DNA from: Miltoncostaea sp963823515
Lineage (GTDB): Bacteria; Actinomycetota; Thermoleophilia; Miltoncostaeales; Miltoncostaeaceae
Assembly: GCA_963823515.1 (NCBI GenBank)
Contig: CAWGMB010000019.1
Coordinates: 496,001 to 560,000, forward strand
Direction: 5' to 3'
DNA: 64,000 nt
The notes under the pieces were generated by a model, which was not told the DNA's origin, did no database searches, and saw only the letters and a program-made list of their open reading frames with translations. Of the stretch, positions 16,843 through 25,892 are shown piece after piece; position 1 is the stretch's first letter, and each line of letters starts with the position of its first letter. Made by a program: the position numbers and the translations under genes.

Positions 16843-17653
16843 CTACCCGCCGCCGGCCGAGATCGCCGACGCCCCCGACGTCTCGACGTCGCCGAGTCGC
16901 GGGGAGCCCGTGTAGCGCAGCCGCGACGCACCGCTGACGCGCACGCGGTCGAGCGATTCGGTCACGTGCACGCCGGCGGTGCTCGCGCCGCTCAGCTCGA
17001 TCGTCGCCCGCGCGGCGGGGAAGCCCTCGAGCCGGAGGCGGCTCGCCCCCGAGGCGGCGAGCAGGAGCACGTCGGCGCGGCCCGTGAGGGCGAGACCGCT
17101 CGCGCCCGACAGCTCGGCGTCGAGCGTCGCGGCCCGCAGGGCCCCCTGGACGCGGCTCGCGCCGGAGGCGCTCACGTCGAACGCGGGGAACGCGCGGAAA
17201 GCCGGATTCGATCGTGATGTCGCTCGCGCCGCTCGCCGTCACGCCGCGCAGCCCGGGCATGGTCACCCTCGCCCTGAGCGTTGCGCCGGGGCCCAGGCTC
17301 GTGCCCTCCCGCAGCCGGATGACGAGGCGCTCGTCTCGCGTCGCGACGCGGATCTCGTCGAACAGGTTGTCGTCGGCGGTCACGGCGACCGCGAACGCAG
17401 CGCCGCGCGCGGCGCGGACATCGAAGGCGCTGCCGGCGTCGAGCGAGTCGAAGCCGCCCAGGTCGTAGGAGCGGGTCTCGAGCACGCCCGAGCCGCTCAA
17501 CTCGTCGCCCCGGCTCCCGCTGCACGCGCCGGCCAGGAGCGCCAGCGCGGCGAGCACGCCCGCCGCCCCGAGGGCGAGCCTCCGGGCAGAGTGCGACGCC
17601 GTGCGCCTGCGCGGCGACCGCGACTCTCCTGTCCCCCGCGATGTCAACGTCAT
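16843..17653 (-). CDS. GIN-domain (DUF2807) lipoprotein, one frameshift
   Basis: About 269 residues when joined. A basic N-terminus precedes a lipoprotein signal (LAALALLAGAC, Cys near residue 44). The body is the head-GIN beta-helix: ELSGSGVLETRSYDLGGFDSLDAGSAFDV, then repeated SGASxxxV/L turns (VSASGASRV, ELSGASGLAL, AASGASRLRL, ELSGAST, VSGASRL). The frame breaks at 17199-17201, where one extra base in a TTT/AAA run separates ESGF from AFPAFDVSASG. Such proteins are surface-exposed and of unknown ligand. The shift is probably a base-call error because both sides keep perfect repeat phase. Confidence 0.8.
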
Positions 17654-17854
17654 CGTGTCCACCTCCTCAGGTCCGCGTGCGGCGTGGGCGAGCCGGGGTG
17701 CCGCACCCACACCCTCGACCCGTCGCCGAGCGGATGGCATCCGCGCATCCGCCCATCGGGCTGCGGTGCATCTGCTGACCGGGCGGCGGGATCTCCGCGC
17801 CCCGGCACGCGCCCGCCGATGTCGGCCGGCCGCCGCGCCCGGCCCCGGAAACAC

Positions 17855-17880
17855 GAAAGCCACGCCGGAGCGGGGCTTTC
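17855..17880 (-). terminator. hairpin just downstream of the tRNA-Lys fragment
   Basis: gaaagccacgc pairs with gcggggctttc across a CGGA loop (10 of 11 bp). It sits 5 nt past the 3' end of the tRNA fragment on its transcribed strand, as a tRNA terminator would, and a comparable but weaker repeat follows the intact tRNA at 29055-29080. Confidence 0.5.
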
Positions 17881-17885
17881 GTGAG

Positions 17886-17932
17886 TGGGCCGTGAAGGAT
17901 TCGAACCTTCGACTTGGGATTGAGAGTCCCCC
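17886..17932 (-). pseudogene. 3' fragment of a tRNA-Lys gene
   Basis: 47 nt covering the anticodon arm, variable loop, T arm (stem GAAGG/CCTTC, loop TTCGAAT), 3' acceptor strand ACGGCCC and discriminator A. It aligns with the intact tRNA-Lys at 29086 in the same orientation with four substitutions and one deleted base (in the variable region); the anticodon reads CTC instead of CTT. The D arm and the 5' acceptor strand are missing: no GGGCCGT lies upstream. It cannot fold as a whole tRNA and looks like a displaced attachment-site half. Confidence 0.8.
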
Positions 17933-18035
17933 GGCGCCCGTGTCGTCTTGTGCCGTCGCGTGTCGAGAAGCCCCTTCTCCTCGCCGGGTGCCGAGAACCG
18001 GCCGATCGGGTGGTTTCCGGCGCGATGGACCCTAG

Positions 18036-18041
18036 TAGCGT
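18036..18041 (+). promoter_or_regulatory. -10 element TAGCGT before the glycan operon
   Basis: TAGCGT lies 12 nt before the GTG at 18054, leaving only a few nucleotides of leader. It is the only promoter-like site before the eight coupled genes. Confidence 0.35.
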
Positions 18042-18053
18042 GACATCCGGCCC

Positions 18054-19685
18054 GTGACCCCCTCGACCCCTTCTCCCCCAACGGCCACGCGACGGGCTGT
18101 CTCTGCCGCCGAAGCGCAGCGGGACACGGGGCGACCCCGAGGGCCCGCGCGGCTCGCCCGCACGGCGAGCGTCGCCCTCGTCGTCATCGGCGTTCTGGTC
18201 CGACTCTGGCAGTACGGCTCGGGACGCTCCCTCTGGTTGGACGAGTCCTTCCTCTGGCTCAACCTCGACCGGCTCTCCGCCCGGGAGCTGACCGGCCCGC
18301 TCGAGCTGGCGCAGGGGGCGCCGATCCCGTTCCTGCTCGCCGAGAAGGGGATGATGACGGCGCTCGGCGACGCGGAGTGGACGCTGCGCCTGCTCCCGCT
18401 CCTGTTCGGCGTCGGCGCCCTCGTGCTCGGCCACCGGCTCGCCGTGCGGCTGCTGCCACGGGGACGGGTCTGGCTCGCGGTGGCGCCCCTCGCTCTCGGG
18501 CAGGCACCGATCTTCTACTCGACTGAACTCAAGCAGTACTCGCTCGACATGCTCGTCGCCACCGCTCTGCTGCTCCTGCTCGTGTGGGCCGCGGCCGCCC
18601 CCATGACCTGGTGCAACGCCACCGCGCTCGGGGCCTCGGGGGCCGCCGCGGTCTGGCTCTCCGACCCGGCGGTCTTCATCCTCGCCGGTGGAGGGGCCGC
18701 CCTGCTTCTCGCGGCTGCGATCAGGCGCGAGGACGCCCGGGTCGCGGCGCTCGCCGGGGTGGCGGCCGCGTGGCTCGTCAGCTTCGCGGCGGTCTATGCC
18801 GTCCACGTCCGGGACCTCGCCGCGGTCCGGGCGCTGGCGACCGCCGGGACGGGCGCCGGGTCGGCCGACGCCCTGGCCGAGACCGTTCGCCGGCTCCCCG
18901 CCATGCTGTCGTTCCCCATCGGCGGCTCGATGCTCGTGAAGCCGCTCACCCACGCCCTCATCGTCCTCGGGATGGTCGCGCTCTGGCGCTGCGGCAGGCG
19001 CACCGAGGCCGGGATCATCGGCCTTCCGATGATCGCGCTCCTGGCGGCCGTCCTCATCGGGCAGTACCCGCTCGGAGGACGGTTCGCGTTGTTCCTTGCG
19101 CCCGCGATCGCGATTGCCTTCGCGGCCGGCGCCGGGGCGGCGTGGGACCTCGCCCGGCGGCGGGGCAGGGTCGTCGCCGCCGCGGTCGCGACGGCCGCTC
19201 TGGTCGCCGCCGCGCCGTACGCCGCGCGCCTCGCCGAGCCACGCATCGCCACCGAGGAGCTCGGGACGGTGGCCGACGCGATCGGCGCTCGCATCGCGCC
19301 CGGCGATGCGATCTACCTCTACTACGCGTCGCAGTTCGCATTCGCCTACTACGGGCCGCGGGCGGGCGTCGGCTTCGCGCCCCGCGCGATCGACGCGCCC
19401 GACCCGGGAGACGCGAGCGGCGATGCGTGGGGCGATTACTCGCCCGTCCTCGACTCCGGTCCCGGCCGGATCGTCGGACGGGCGTCGACCGTGGGCGCCC
19501 GGCTCGCGCGCGACGTCGAGCGCGTCCGCGCGTACCGCCGGGTGTGGCTTGTCTTCAGCCACGTCCGCGTCACGGACGGAGTGGACGAGTCGGAGCTCAT
19601 CCTGGAGCGCGCGCGCACGTTCGCCCGCCAGGTCGCCGTCGTCAGGGCGCCGGGCGCGTTCGCCGTCCTGATGGAGCGCCGATGA
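18054..19685 (+). CDS. polytopic GT39/ArnT-like glycosyltransferase
   Basis: 543 residues with about ten membrane spans. After the first span comes the acidic loop LWLDESFLWLNL (Asp-Glu pair near residue 64), the position of the catalytic acidic residues in protein O-mannosyltransferase and ArnT families, which use polyprenyl-phosphate sugars on the outer face. The C-terminal ~150 residues (after LAEPRIATEELG) form a soluble domain with YLYYASQFAFAYYG. First gene of the operon; its stop overlaps the next ATG. Sugar and acceptor are unknown. Confidence 0.75.
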   Translation: MTPSTPSPPTATRRAVSAAEAQRDTGRPRGPARLARTASVALVVIGVLVRLWQYGSGRSLWLDESFLWLNLDRLSARELTGPLELAQGAPIPFLLAEKGMMTALGDAEWTLRLLPLLFGVGALVLGHRLAVRLLPRGRVWLAVAPLALGQAPIFYSTELKQYSLDMLVATALLLLLVWAAAAPMTWCNATALGASGAAAVWLSDPAVFILAGGGAALLLAAAIRREDARVAALAGVAAAWLVSFAAVYAVHVRDLAAVRALATAGTGAGSADALAETVRRLPAMLSFPIGGSMLVKPLTHALIVLGMVALWRCGRRTEAGIIGLPMIALLAAVLIGQYPLGGRFALFLAPAIAIAFAAGAGAAWDLARRRGRVVAAAVATAALVAAAPYAARLAEPRIATEELGTVADAIGARIAPGDAIYLYYASQFAFAYYGPRAGVGFAPRAIDAPDPGDASGDAWGDYSPVLDSGPGRIVGRASTVGARLARDVERVRAYRRVWLVFSHVRVTDGVDESELILERARTFARQVAVVRAPGAFAVLMERR

Positions 19686-20581
19686 CCCGGCTCACGGTGA
19701 TCGTTCCGGCGACCGACGACCCGCCGACTCTCGGGCGCTGCCTTGCGGGGCTCGCGGCCGCCCCGCGGGCCGACCAGGTGATCGTGGTCCGGGAGCCCGC
19801 GGGCGACGGCCCCTCGGCGGCGAGGAACCGGGGCGCGCGGCTCGCCGGGGGCGACGTGCTCGTGTTCGTCAACGCCGACGTGGTCGTCCACGCGGACGCC
19901 CTCAGCCGGATCCGCGAGGCCTTCGCGGGCGACCCGTCGCTTACGGCGGTCTTCGGCGCATACGACGCGGCGCCCGCGGCGCCCGGCGTCGTCTCGCGCT
20001 TCCGCAACCTGCTCCATCACCACGTCCACCACCAGGCCGCCGGTCCCGCCGGGACGTTCTGGTCGGGCCTCGGCGCGGTGCGCCGGGACGCGTTCGCGGA
20101 GGTGGGCGGCTTCGACGAGGTCCGTCACCCGCGGTACGTCGAGGACGTCGATCTCGGGATGCGGCTCATCGATGCCGGTGCGCGGATCCTCCTCGACCCG
20201 GCGATCGCCGGGTCGCATCTCAAGCGGTGGACCATCGTGGGCATGGTCCGCACGGACCTCGTCGGGCGGGGGGTGCCCTGGGTGCGGCTGCTGCTGCGCC
20301 GGGGCGGCGGATCGAGCGCCCTCAACCTCGGCTGGCGCCACCGCATCAGCACGCTCGCCTCCCTGGCCGTGGTCGGCGGCACGCTCGCCCGCCGGCCCGC
20401 CGTCGCGGCCGCGGGCCTCGCGACGCTCGGCGTCGCCAACCGCGACTTCTACGCGCTGCTGTCGCGGCGGCTCGGGCCCGCTGGGGCGGTGGCCGGCGTC
20501 GGCCTGCACGTTGTTCACCACGTGACCGCCGCGGCCTCGGTGCCGATTGCGCTCGTCCTCCACCTCGGAGGGCGCCCGTGA
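19682..20581 (+). CDS. family 2 glycosyltransferase
   Basis: 299 residues. GT-A fold: TVIVPATDDPPTLGRCLAGL at the N-terminus, SAARNRGARLAGGDVLVFVNADVVV (the NAD motif replaces DxD) near residue 60, and VGGFDEVRHPRYVEDVDLGMRL with the catalytic ED near residue 160. The C-terminus has hydrophobic stretches that may bind the membrane. Overlaps its neighbours by 4 nt on both sides, so translation is coupled. Probably adds one sugar to a lipid-linked intermediate. Confidence 0.85.
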   Translation: MTRLTVIVPATDDPPTLGRCLAGLAAAPRADQVIVVREPAGDGPSAARNRGARLAGGDVLVFVNADVVVHADALSRIREAFAGDPSLTAVFGAYDAAPAAPGVVSRFRNLLHHHVHHQAAGPAGTFWSGLGAVRRDAFAEVGGFDEVRHPRYVEDVDLGMRLIDAGARILLDPAIAGSHLKRWTIVGMVRTDLVGRGVPWVRLLLRRGGGSSALNLGWRHRISTLASLAVVGGTLARRPAVAAAGLATLGVANRDFYALLSRRLGPAGAVAGVGLHVVHHVTAAASVPIALVLHLGGRP

Positions 20582-21903
20582 CCTCGAGCGGGCCTCCGCT
20601 CAGCACGCGGATCGCCGTGCGGGCGCGCTCGCCCGTCGGGGTAGGCCTCACCGGCAAGGCTGTCGAGGCGCTCGCCCTCTGCCTGTTCATCACGGTCCTC
20701 CCACGGACCCTGGGGCCGGAGGACTTCGGCCGGCTCGCGCTCGCGGTCGCCGTGGTGCAGATCGCCGGCGCGTCCATGTCGTCCGGCGGCCCGGTGACCC
20801 TGTCGCGCTTCGTGCCGGCGCAGCGCGGGGCCGACCGCGCCGCCGTCGCGCGGCTGCTTGTCGGCCGGATGGCGCGCTGGCGGCTGGCCCTGCTCGCGGC
20901 GGCCGCCGTCATCGCCGCGGCCTTCTCACTCGCGGTCCCCGAGCGCGTGCCCCCCGGGCTGGCAGCGCTCCTGCTGGCCGCGATCGCCCTTGACAGCACG
21001 GCGACCCTCCTGGCCCAGGCGGGCCTGGGCCTCGGGCGGCGGGCGCTGTGGAGCTACCGCCTGCCGCTCCAGACGTCCGTGCTCGTGGTCGCGGCGCTCG
21101 CCCTGGTGCTGCCCTTCGGCGCGGCGGGCGCGGCGGCGGCGGTGATGGTCGCGGCGGGCGTCTGCGCGCTGGTCGCCGCCATCGTGGTGCTCCCGCGCCT
21201 GCGCGGGGTGCGGCCGGCCTCCCGGCTCCCAGAGGGGGTCGGACGGTTCGCGGCGCTGCAGGCGACGAGCGGCTTCTTCACGCTCCTGCTCGCGCGCGGC
21301 GGCGTCGTCGCCGTCGCGTGGCTGCACCCGTCGGCCGCAGAGGTCGGCTACGCGGGGCTCGCCGTGGGCATCGCGCTGGCCGGCGTCTACGCCGTCGGGC
21401 AGGCGTTCGCGGCCCAGCTTCCGGGCCTCGCCGCCCAGGCGGTCAACGACGCGGGCGCCGCCGAGGCCCGGGCGCGCAGGCTCGCGCGGGCGGGGGTCCT
21501 TACCCTGGCCCCGGCGATCCTGCTCGCCGTGGTGGTGCTCGGGCCGCTGCTCCTGTTCGCGACCGGCGACCGCTACCGGGATGCGGCCACGGCCGTCGCC
21601 ATCGCGCTGGCGCTCGTGCCCCTGGCGCCGATGAGTGCCCTCATCGCCCAGACGGCCGCCCTCCGGCTCCGGCCCCAGCTCACGCTGAAGTGCTCCGCGA
21701 GCGCCGCCCTCGTCTTCTGCGCCGTGGCGCTGGCCGCCGTCCCGCCGTACGGCGCAGCCGGGGCGAGCGCCGCGATCGTGGCCGGGGCGGCGACAGGGGT
21801 GCTCGTCGGCACGTGGCTGATGCCGGGGGCCGTCCCCGGGCGGCTGCTCGCCGTCGCGCTCGTGGGGGCCGCGGCGGCCGTGGCGCTGGCGGTGCTCGTA
21901 TGA
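20578..21903 (+). CDS. polysaccharide flippase (Wzx/MOP superfamily)
   Basis: 441 residues almost entirely hydrophobic, with about twelve to fourteen helices in the MATE-like order of MOP flippases; the first pair contains RTLGPEDFGRLALAVAVVQIAG, a classic Wzx N-terminal segment. GTG start overlaps the GT2 stop. It would move a lipid-linked oligosaccharide to the outer face, where the GT39-like enzyme could act. No Wzy polymerase is recognisable nearby. Confidence 0.85.
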   Translation: MTSSGPPLSTRIAVRARSPVGVGLTGKAVEALALCLFITVLPRTLGPEDFGRLALAVAVVQIAGASMSSGGPVTLSRFVPAQRGADRAAVARLLVGRMARWRLALLAAAAVIAAAFSLAVPERVPPGLAALLLAAIALDSTATLLAQAGLGLGRRALWSYRLPLQTSVLVVAALALVLPFGAAGAAAAVMVAAGVCALVAAIVVLPRLRGVRPASRLPEGVGRFAALQATSGFFTLLLARGGVVAVAWLHPSAAEVGYAGLAVGIALAGVYAVGQAFAAQLPGLAAQAVNDAGAAEARARRLARAGVLTLAPAILLAVVVLGPLLLFATGDRYRDAATAVAIALALVPLAPMSALIAQTAALRLRPQLTLKCSASAALVFCAVALAAVPPYGAAGASAAIVAGAATGVLVGTWLMPGAVPGRLLAVALVGAAAAVALAVLV

Positions 21904-22880
21904 GCGCCGCGGAGGTCGTCGTCGCCTGCGCGGCCGACGCGGGGTACGCGATGCCGCTCGCCGCCATGCTGCGCTCCGCCGCCTCGGCTCTGGATCCGCG
22001 GCGCTCCCTCACCGCGTTCGTCGTCGACGACGGCCTCGGCCCGGAGAACCGCGCGCGGGTGGGCGCGTCTTTGCCGGACGGGGTCCGGATCCGTTGGGTG
22101 GCCGGCGACCGGGACGCCGTCGCCGGGCTGAGCACCTGGGGCCGGATGCCGCGGACGACCTTCCAGCGGCTGCTGGTGCCCGACCTCCTGCCCCCGGAGG
22201 TGCGCCGCGCCGTCTGGCTGGACTGCGACGTGATCGTCCTCGCCGACCTCGGCCGTCTGTGGGACGAGGACCTGGGCGCGCATCACCTGCTCGCCGCCCA
22301 GGACATGGGCGTGCCGCTGGTCTCCTCGCACCTTGGCGTCCCCGGCTACGCGGCGCTCGGGATCCCCGCCGACGCCAAGTACTTCAACGCCGGCGTCATG
22401 GTCATGGACCTCGAGCGCTGGCGCCGCGAGGACGTCGCCGGGCGCGTCGCGCGCTACCTCGCGGGCCGCGGCTCCGCCGCGCTCTTCTGGGACCAGGAGG
22501 GCCTGAACGCCGTGCTCCACGACGGCTGGGGCGAGGTGGACGTGCGCTGGAACGTGAACGCGTCGCTCGCCAGGGGCGGCTTCTACCACCCCCGCCATCT
22601 CGGCCCGGACGCCCAGCGCGCCGTGGCCGAGGACCCGTGGATCGTCCACTTCTGCGGCAACCTCAAGCCCTGGCGGATGCACGACACCGGCGACCCGGCG
22701 CGCCGGCGCTGGTTCGAGCAGCTGGACGGCACCGTCTGGGCGGGCTGGCGCCCCGCGGCGACGCCCGCCCGGCGCCTCGCGGCGGCGTACGAGACCTCGC
22801 GTCTGCGCCGGGTGGTGCACCCGATGGAGAGCCGCGGCTTCGAGGCGCTGGCCTTGCTCTCGCGGGCACGGCGCGGGTGA
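21900..22880 (+). CDS. family 8 glycosyltransferase
   Basis: 326 residues. GT8 features: VVVACAADAGYAMPLAAMLRS at the start, FQRLLVPDLLPPEVRRAVWLDCDVIV with the metal-binding DCD near residue 103, AKYFNAGVMVMDLERWR near 165, and the C-terminal IVHFCGNLKPW motif with the second metal-ligand His. These retaining enzymes transfer glucose or galactose from UDP-sugars. ATG overlaps the flippase stop. Confidence 0.9.
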   Translation: MSAAEVVVACAADAGYAMPLAAMLRSAASALDPRRSLTAFVVDDGLGPENRARVGASLPDGVRIRWVAGDRDAVAGLSTWGRMPRTTFQRLLVPDLLPPEVRRAVWLDCDVIVLADLGRLWDEDLGAHHLLAAQDMGVPLVSSHLGVPGYAALGIPADAKYFNAGVMVMDLERWRREDVAGRVARYLAGRGSAALFWDQEGLNAVLHDGWGEVDVRWNVNASLARGGFYHPRHLGPDAQRAVAEDPWIVHFCGNLKPWRMHDTGDPARRRWFEQLDGTVWAGWRPAATPARRLAAAYETSRLRRVVHPMESRGFEALALLSRARRG

Positions 22881-23872
22881 GCGCCCTCGTGACCGGCGGC
22901 ACCGGCTTCATCGGGGGCGCCCTGGTCCGCGCCCTTCGGGCGGACGGCCTGGACGTGCGGGTCCTCGTGCGGCCGGGGACCGACGCGCGCCCCCTCGAGG
23001 CCCTCGGCGCGGCGGTGGTGCGCGGCGACGTCGCCGACGCGGTGGCCGTGCGGGCGGCGTGCGAGGGCTGCGAGGTCGTCTACAACCTCGCCGTGACGCC
23101 GCGCGTGGGCCGCATTGCGGCGATGCGCGCGGTGAACGTGACGGGCGCCCGCAACGTCGCCCTCGCCGCCACCGCGTGCGGCGCCCGGCTCGTGCACGCC
23201 AGCACGGCCGGCGTCTACGGCGGCGCGCTGGACGCGGTGCCGGCCGGAGAGGATCACCCGACGCGGCCCGAGCGCCCCTACCCCTTGACCAAGCTGGAGG
23301 GCGAGCGCGCGATCGCCGAGGTCGCGGCGCGCGCCGGGGCCTCGGTCGCCCTCGCGCGCATCGCCACGGTCTACGGGCCGGGGAACGTCCGGGGCGTCGG
23401 CGCGTACCAGGCCGCCCTCGCGCGGGTCACGCCCCTCGCCGGCGGTGGCCGCCAGCTGATCGACCTGGTCCACGTGGACGACATCGTGACGGGCCTGCGG
23501 GCCTGCGCCGGCCGCCGGGACCCCGGCGTCGCCGTCTACAACCTCGCCGGGGGCACGCCCGTGCCGCTGCGAAGCGTGATGGAAGCCATCGCGGCCGCCG
23601 CCGGCCGCCGCCTGCGCCCGGCGTCGCTGCCGCGCGCCCCGTTCCTGGCACTGGAGGCCCTCAACCGGCACCTGCTCCTGTCGCGCGGGATCGACTCGCG
23701 CTGGCAGCACCGGCTGATGGAGGCGCCGCGCTCGCGGGCCTTCCGGATCAGCCGCGCGGCCGACGAGCTGGGCTACCGGCCCGCCGTCGGCCTCCACGAC
23801 GGGGTCGCCCGCACGCTCGCCTGGTACCGCGACACCGGCCTGATCGGCCCACGAGAAGGAGATGGCGAATGA
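22877..23872 (+). CDS. NAD-dependent epimerase/dehydratase (extended SDR)
   Basis: 331 residues. Rossmann motif TGGTGFIGGAL at residues 6-16, ASTAGVYGG with the catalytic Ser/Thr, and the YPLTK catalytic Tyr-Lys near residue 138; RIATVYGPG and DLVHVDDIV are typical for UDP-hexose 4-epimerase-like enzymes. GTG start overlaps the GT8 stop by 4 nt. Reaction could be epimerisation or reduction of a nucleotide sugar used by this cluster. Confidence 0.85.
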   Translation: MSALVTGGTGFIGGALVRALRADGLDVRVLVRPGTDARPLEALGAAVVRGDVADAVAVRAACEGCEVVYNLAVTPRVGRIAAMRAVNVTGARNVALAATACGARLVHASTAGVYGGALDAVPAGEDHPTRPERPYPLTKLEGERAIAEVAARAGASVALARIATVYGPGNVRGVGAYQAALARVTPLAGGGRQLIDLVHVDDIVTGLRACAGRRDPGVAVYNLAGGTPVPLRSVMEAIAAAAGRRLRPASLPRAPFLALEALNRHLLLSRGIDSRWQHRLMEAPRSRAFRISRAADELGYRPAVGLHDGVARTLAWYRDTGLIGPREGDGE

Positions 23873-24843
23873 CCGATGGCCCGCGCATGTCGGTGGTCCT
23901 GGTGACCGACCGCTGGGAGACGATTCGGGGGGTGGTTCAGCGGCTGGCCCGCCAGACCGTGGCGGGGCAGCTGGAGCTCGTGCTCGTGACCCCGTCGTCC
24001 GAGCACCTGGAGCCGGACCCGGCCGACGTAGCGCCGCTCCACGGGCACCGCGTCGTGGAGGTCTACGACATCTACCCCCTGTGGCTCGCCCGCGCCGCCG
24101 GCGTGCGGGTCACGACCGCGCCGATCGTCACGGTCGGCGAAACCCACGCCTACCCGCGCGCCGACTGGGCGGCCGCCATACTGGACGCTTTCGACGCCGG
24201 GCGCACCGCGGTGGTCCCGGGCTTCACCAACGGCAACCCCGACGGGTCGATCAGCTGGTCCAGCCTCCTCGTGGATTACGGCCGCTGGAGCCGCGCGCTC
24301 CCGCCCGGCGAGCCCCGCGTCACGCCCGCCTACAACGCGAGCTTCTCGCGCGAGTTCCTCCTCGGGCTCGGCGACCGCCTCGACGAGATGTACTCCCCCG
24401 GCTTCGACGTCGCCGCCGCCGCGCGCGAACAGGGCCACGCCCTCTGGTTCGAGCCGCGCGCCGTCCTCTACCACGTCAACGTCTCGCGGCGCTGGGCCTG
24501 GGCGCGCGAGCGCCTGACCAGCTCGCGCGTCCAGGCCGCGCAGCGCGCCGGGAAGTGGGGCCGCGGGCGGCGCATCGTCTACGTCGCCGGCTCGCCGCTC
24601 ATCGTCCCCCTGCTCGTCCGTCGCGTGTGGCCGGGCTACCGCGCCGCGACGCGGGGGGAGCGGATCCCCCGGGGCACCCTGGCGTGCCTCGTGGCAGGCT
24701 GCGCCGTAAAGGCGGCCGGCGAGGCGGTCGGCTTCATCCTGGGCGCCGACGAGCGCCACCGGCGGGCGAACGACGAGATCGAGCTCCACAAGATGCGCTA
24801 CACGCGGCACGGCGTGCGGTCGCTCGTCACCGACGATGCCTGA
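23869..24843 (+). CDS. GT2-like glycosyltransferase
   Basis: 324 residues with a GT-A-type N-terminus (MSVVLVTDRWETIRGVVQRLARQ). The usual DxD is replaced by GETHAYPRADWA near residue 85-95, a variant seen in some predicted transferases of actinobacterial clusters. AYNASFSREFLLGLGDRLDEM corresponds to the acceptor loop. A C-terminal hydrophobic segment (RIVYVAGSPLIVPLLVRRV) could bind membrane. Overlaps neighbours by 4 and 8 nt. Confidence 0.7.
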   Translation: MTDGPRMSVVLVTDRWETIRGVVQRLARQTVAGQLELVLVTPSSEHLEPDPADVAPLHGHRVVEVYDIYPLWLARAAGVRVTTAPIVTVGETHAYPRADWAAAILDAFDAGRTAVVPGFTNGNPDGSISWSSLLVDYGRWSRALPPGEPRVTPAYNASFSREFLLGLGDRLDEMYSPGFDVAAAAREQGHALWFEPRAVLYHVNVSRRWAWARERLTSSRVQAAQRAGKWGRGRRIVYVAGSPLIVPLLVRRVWPGYRAATRGERIPRGTLACLVAGCAVKAAGEAVGFILGADERHRRANDEIELHKMRYTRHGVRSLVTDDA

Positions 24844-25892
24844 CGCGCCCGCGGGCGCCCCGGTCCGCGTCGGCGTCATCGGCGCCGGGGCGATCTGCCG
24901 GGACCACCACATCCCGTCGCTCGCCCGCATGCCCGGCGCGGTGCTCGTCGCGGTCGCGGACCCCGACCCCGGCGCCCGCGAGCGCGTCCGCGCGGGCGCC
25001 GGTGCGGCGGTGCACGAGGACCCCGGCGAGCTCATCGCCCGCGGCGACCTCGACGCCGTCGTCATCGGGGCGCCGTCGCACCTGCACGCCGACCTCGCGG
25101 TCGCCGCGGCGCAGGCCGGCCTGCACGCCTACGTCGAGAAGCCGGTGGCCGTCGACGCCGCGGGCGCCGACCGCGTGCGCCGCGCGGTCGGGGACGCCGG
25201 CACCATCGCGGCCGTCGGCTTCAACCGGCGGATGCACCCCCTCTACCGGCACGCCCGGCGACTGGTCGAGCGCGGGCGCATCGGCCCGCTCGTCGCGGCG
25301 CAGACCATCTTCTCGGAGCCGGTCGTCCCCGCCCGGATGCCTGCCTGGAAGAAGGATCGCGCGACGGGCGGGGGCGTGCTCCTCGACCTCGCCTCGCACC
25401 ACCTCGACCAGCTCCGCTGGCTGACAGGGGAGGAGGTTGCGAGCGTCTCCGCCACGTGCGCGTCCGACGTCTCCGAGCAGGACGGCGCCTGGCTGGAGCT
25501 GCGCCTGGGCGGCGGGGCGATCGTCCAGTGCGCCTTCTCCTTCCGCGGCGGCTTCGCGGACCACATCGAGCTGGTCGGAGAGCGCGGCACGCTGCGCGTT
25601 CAACCGGCACCGCGCCGCGCTCGGCCTGCGGCTGCGGCGCCGGCGCGGCTACGGCCTGCGCGTCGCCCGGCCCCTGCCGTCGCGCGAGCTCGTCGCGTGG
25701 CGCGCGCGGCGGCCGGTCGGGGGCCCGGCCGAGCCCTCCTACGCGGCCTCCCTCGCGGCGTTCGTCGACCAGGTCCGCGGCGGGCCCGCGGCGGCGGCCT
25801 CGCTCGACGACGGCCTGCGCAGCCTCGCGATCGTGCTCGCCGCCGAGGAGTCGGCGCGGACCGGAGGGGTGGTCCCGTGCGGATCCTCCTGA
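24836..25892 (+). CDS. Gfo/Idh/MocA family oxidoreductase, one frameshift
   Basis: About 351 residues when joined. N-terminal Rossmann motif VGVIGAGAICRDHHIPSL, EKPVAVDAAGADR with the conserved Lys near residue 103, and GGGVLLDLASHHLDQLRWLTG. At about 25600 one surplus base shifts the frame: ERGTLR continues as FNRHRAALGLRLRR in the next frame through AEESARTGG. The reading resumes perfectly, which points to a base error. Likely an NAD(P)-dependent sugar-nucleotide oxidoreductase of the cluster. The following GT4 gene starts 16 nt before its stop. Confidence 0.8.

Larger units (their letters stand above)
17654..18053. other. 400-bp intergenic region holding a tRNA-Lys 3' remnant
   Basis: No protein gene is supported here. 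The stretch contains a hairpin at 17855-17880, the tRNA fragment at 17886-17932 and a -10-like element just before the glycan operon. The rest shows nothing I can name. Confidence 0.6.

Noticed and set aside
17886..17932. A functional tRNA with anticodon CTC (Glu)
   Set aside because: There is no D arm and no 5' acceptor strand pairing with ACGGCCC, so it cannot fold as a tRNA.
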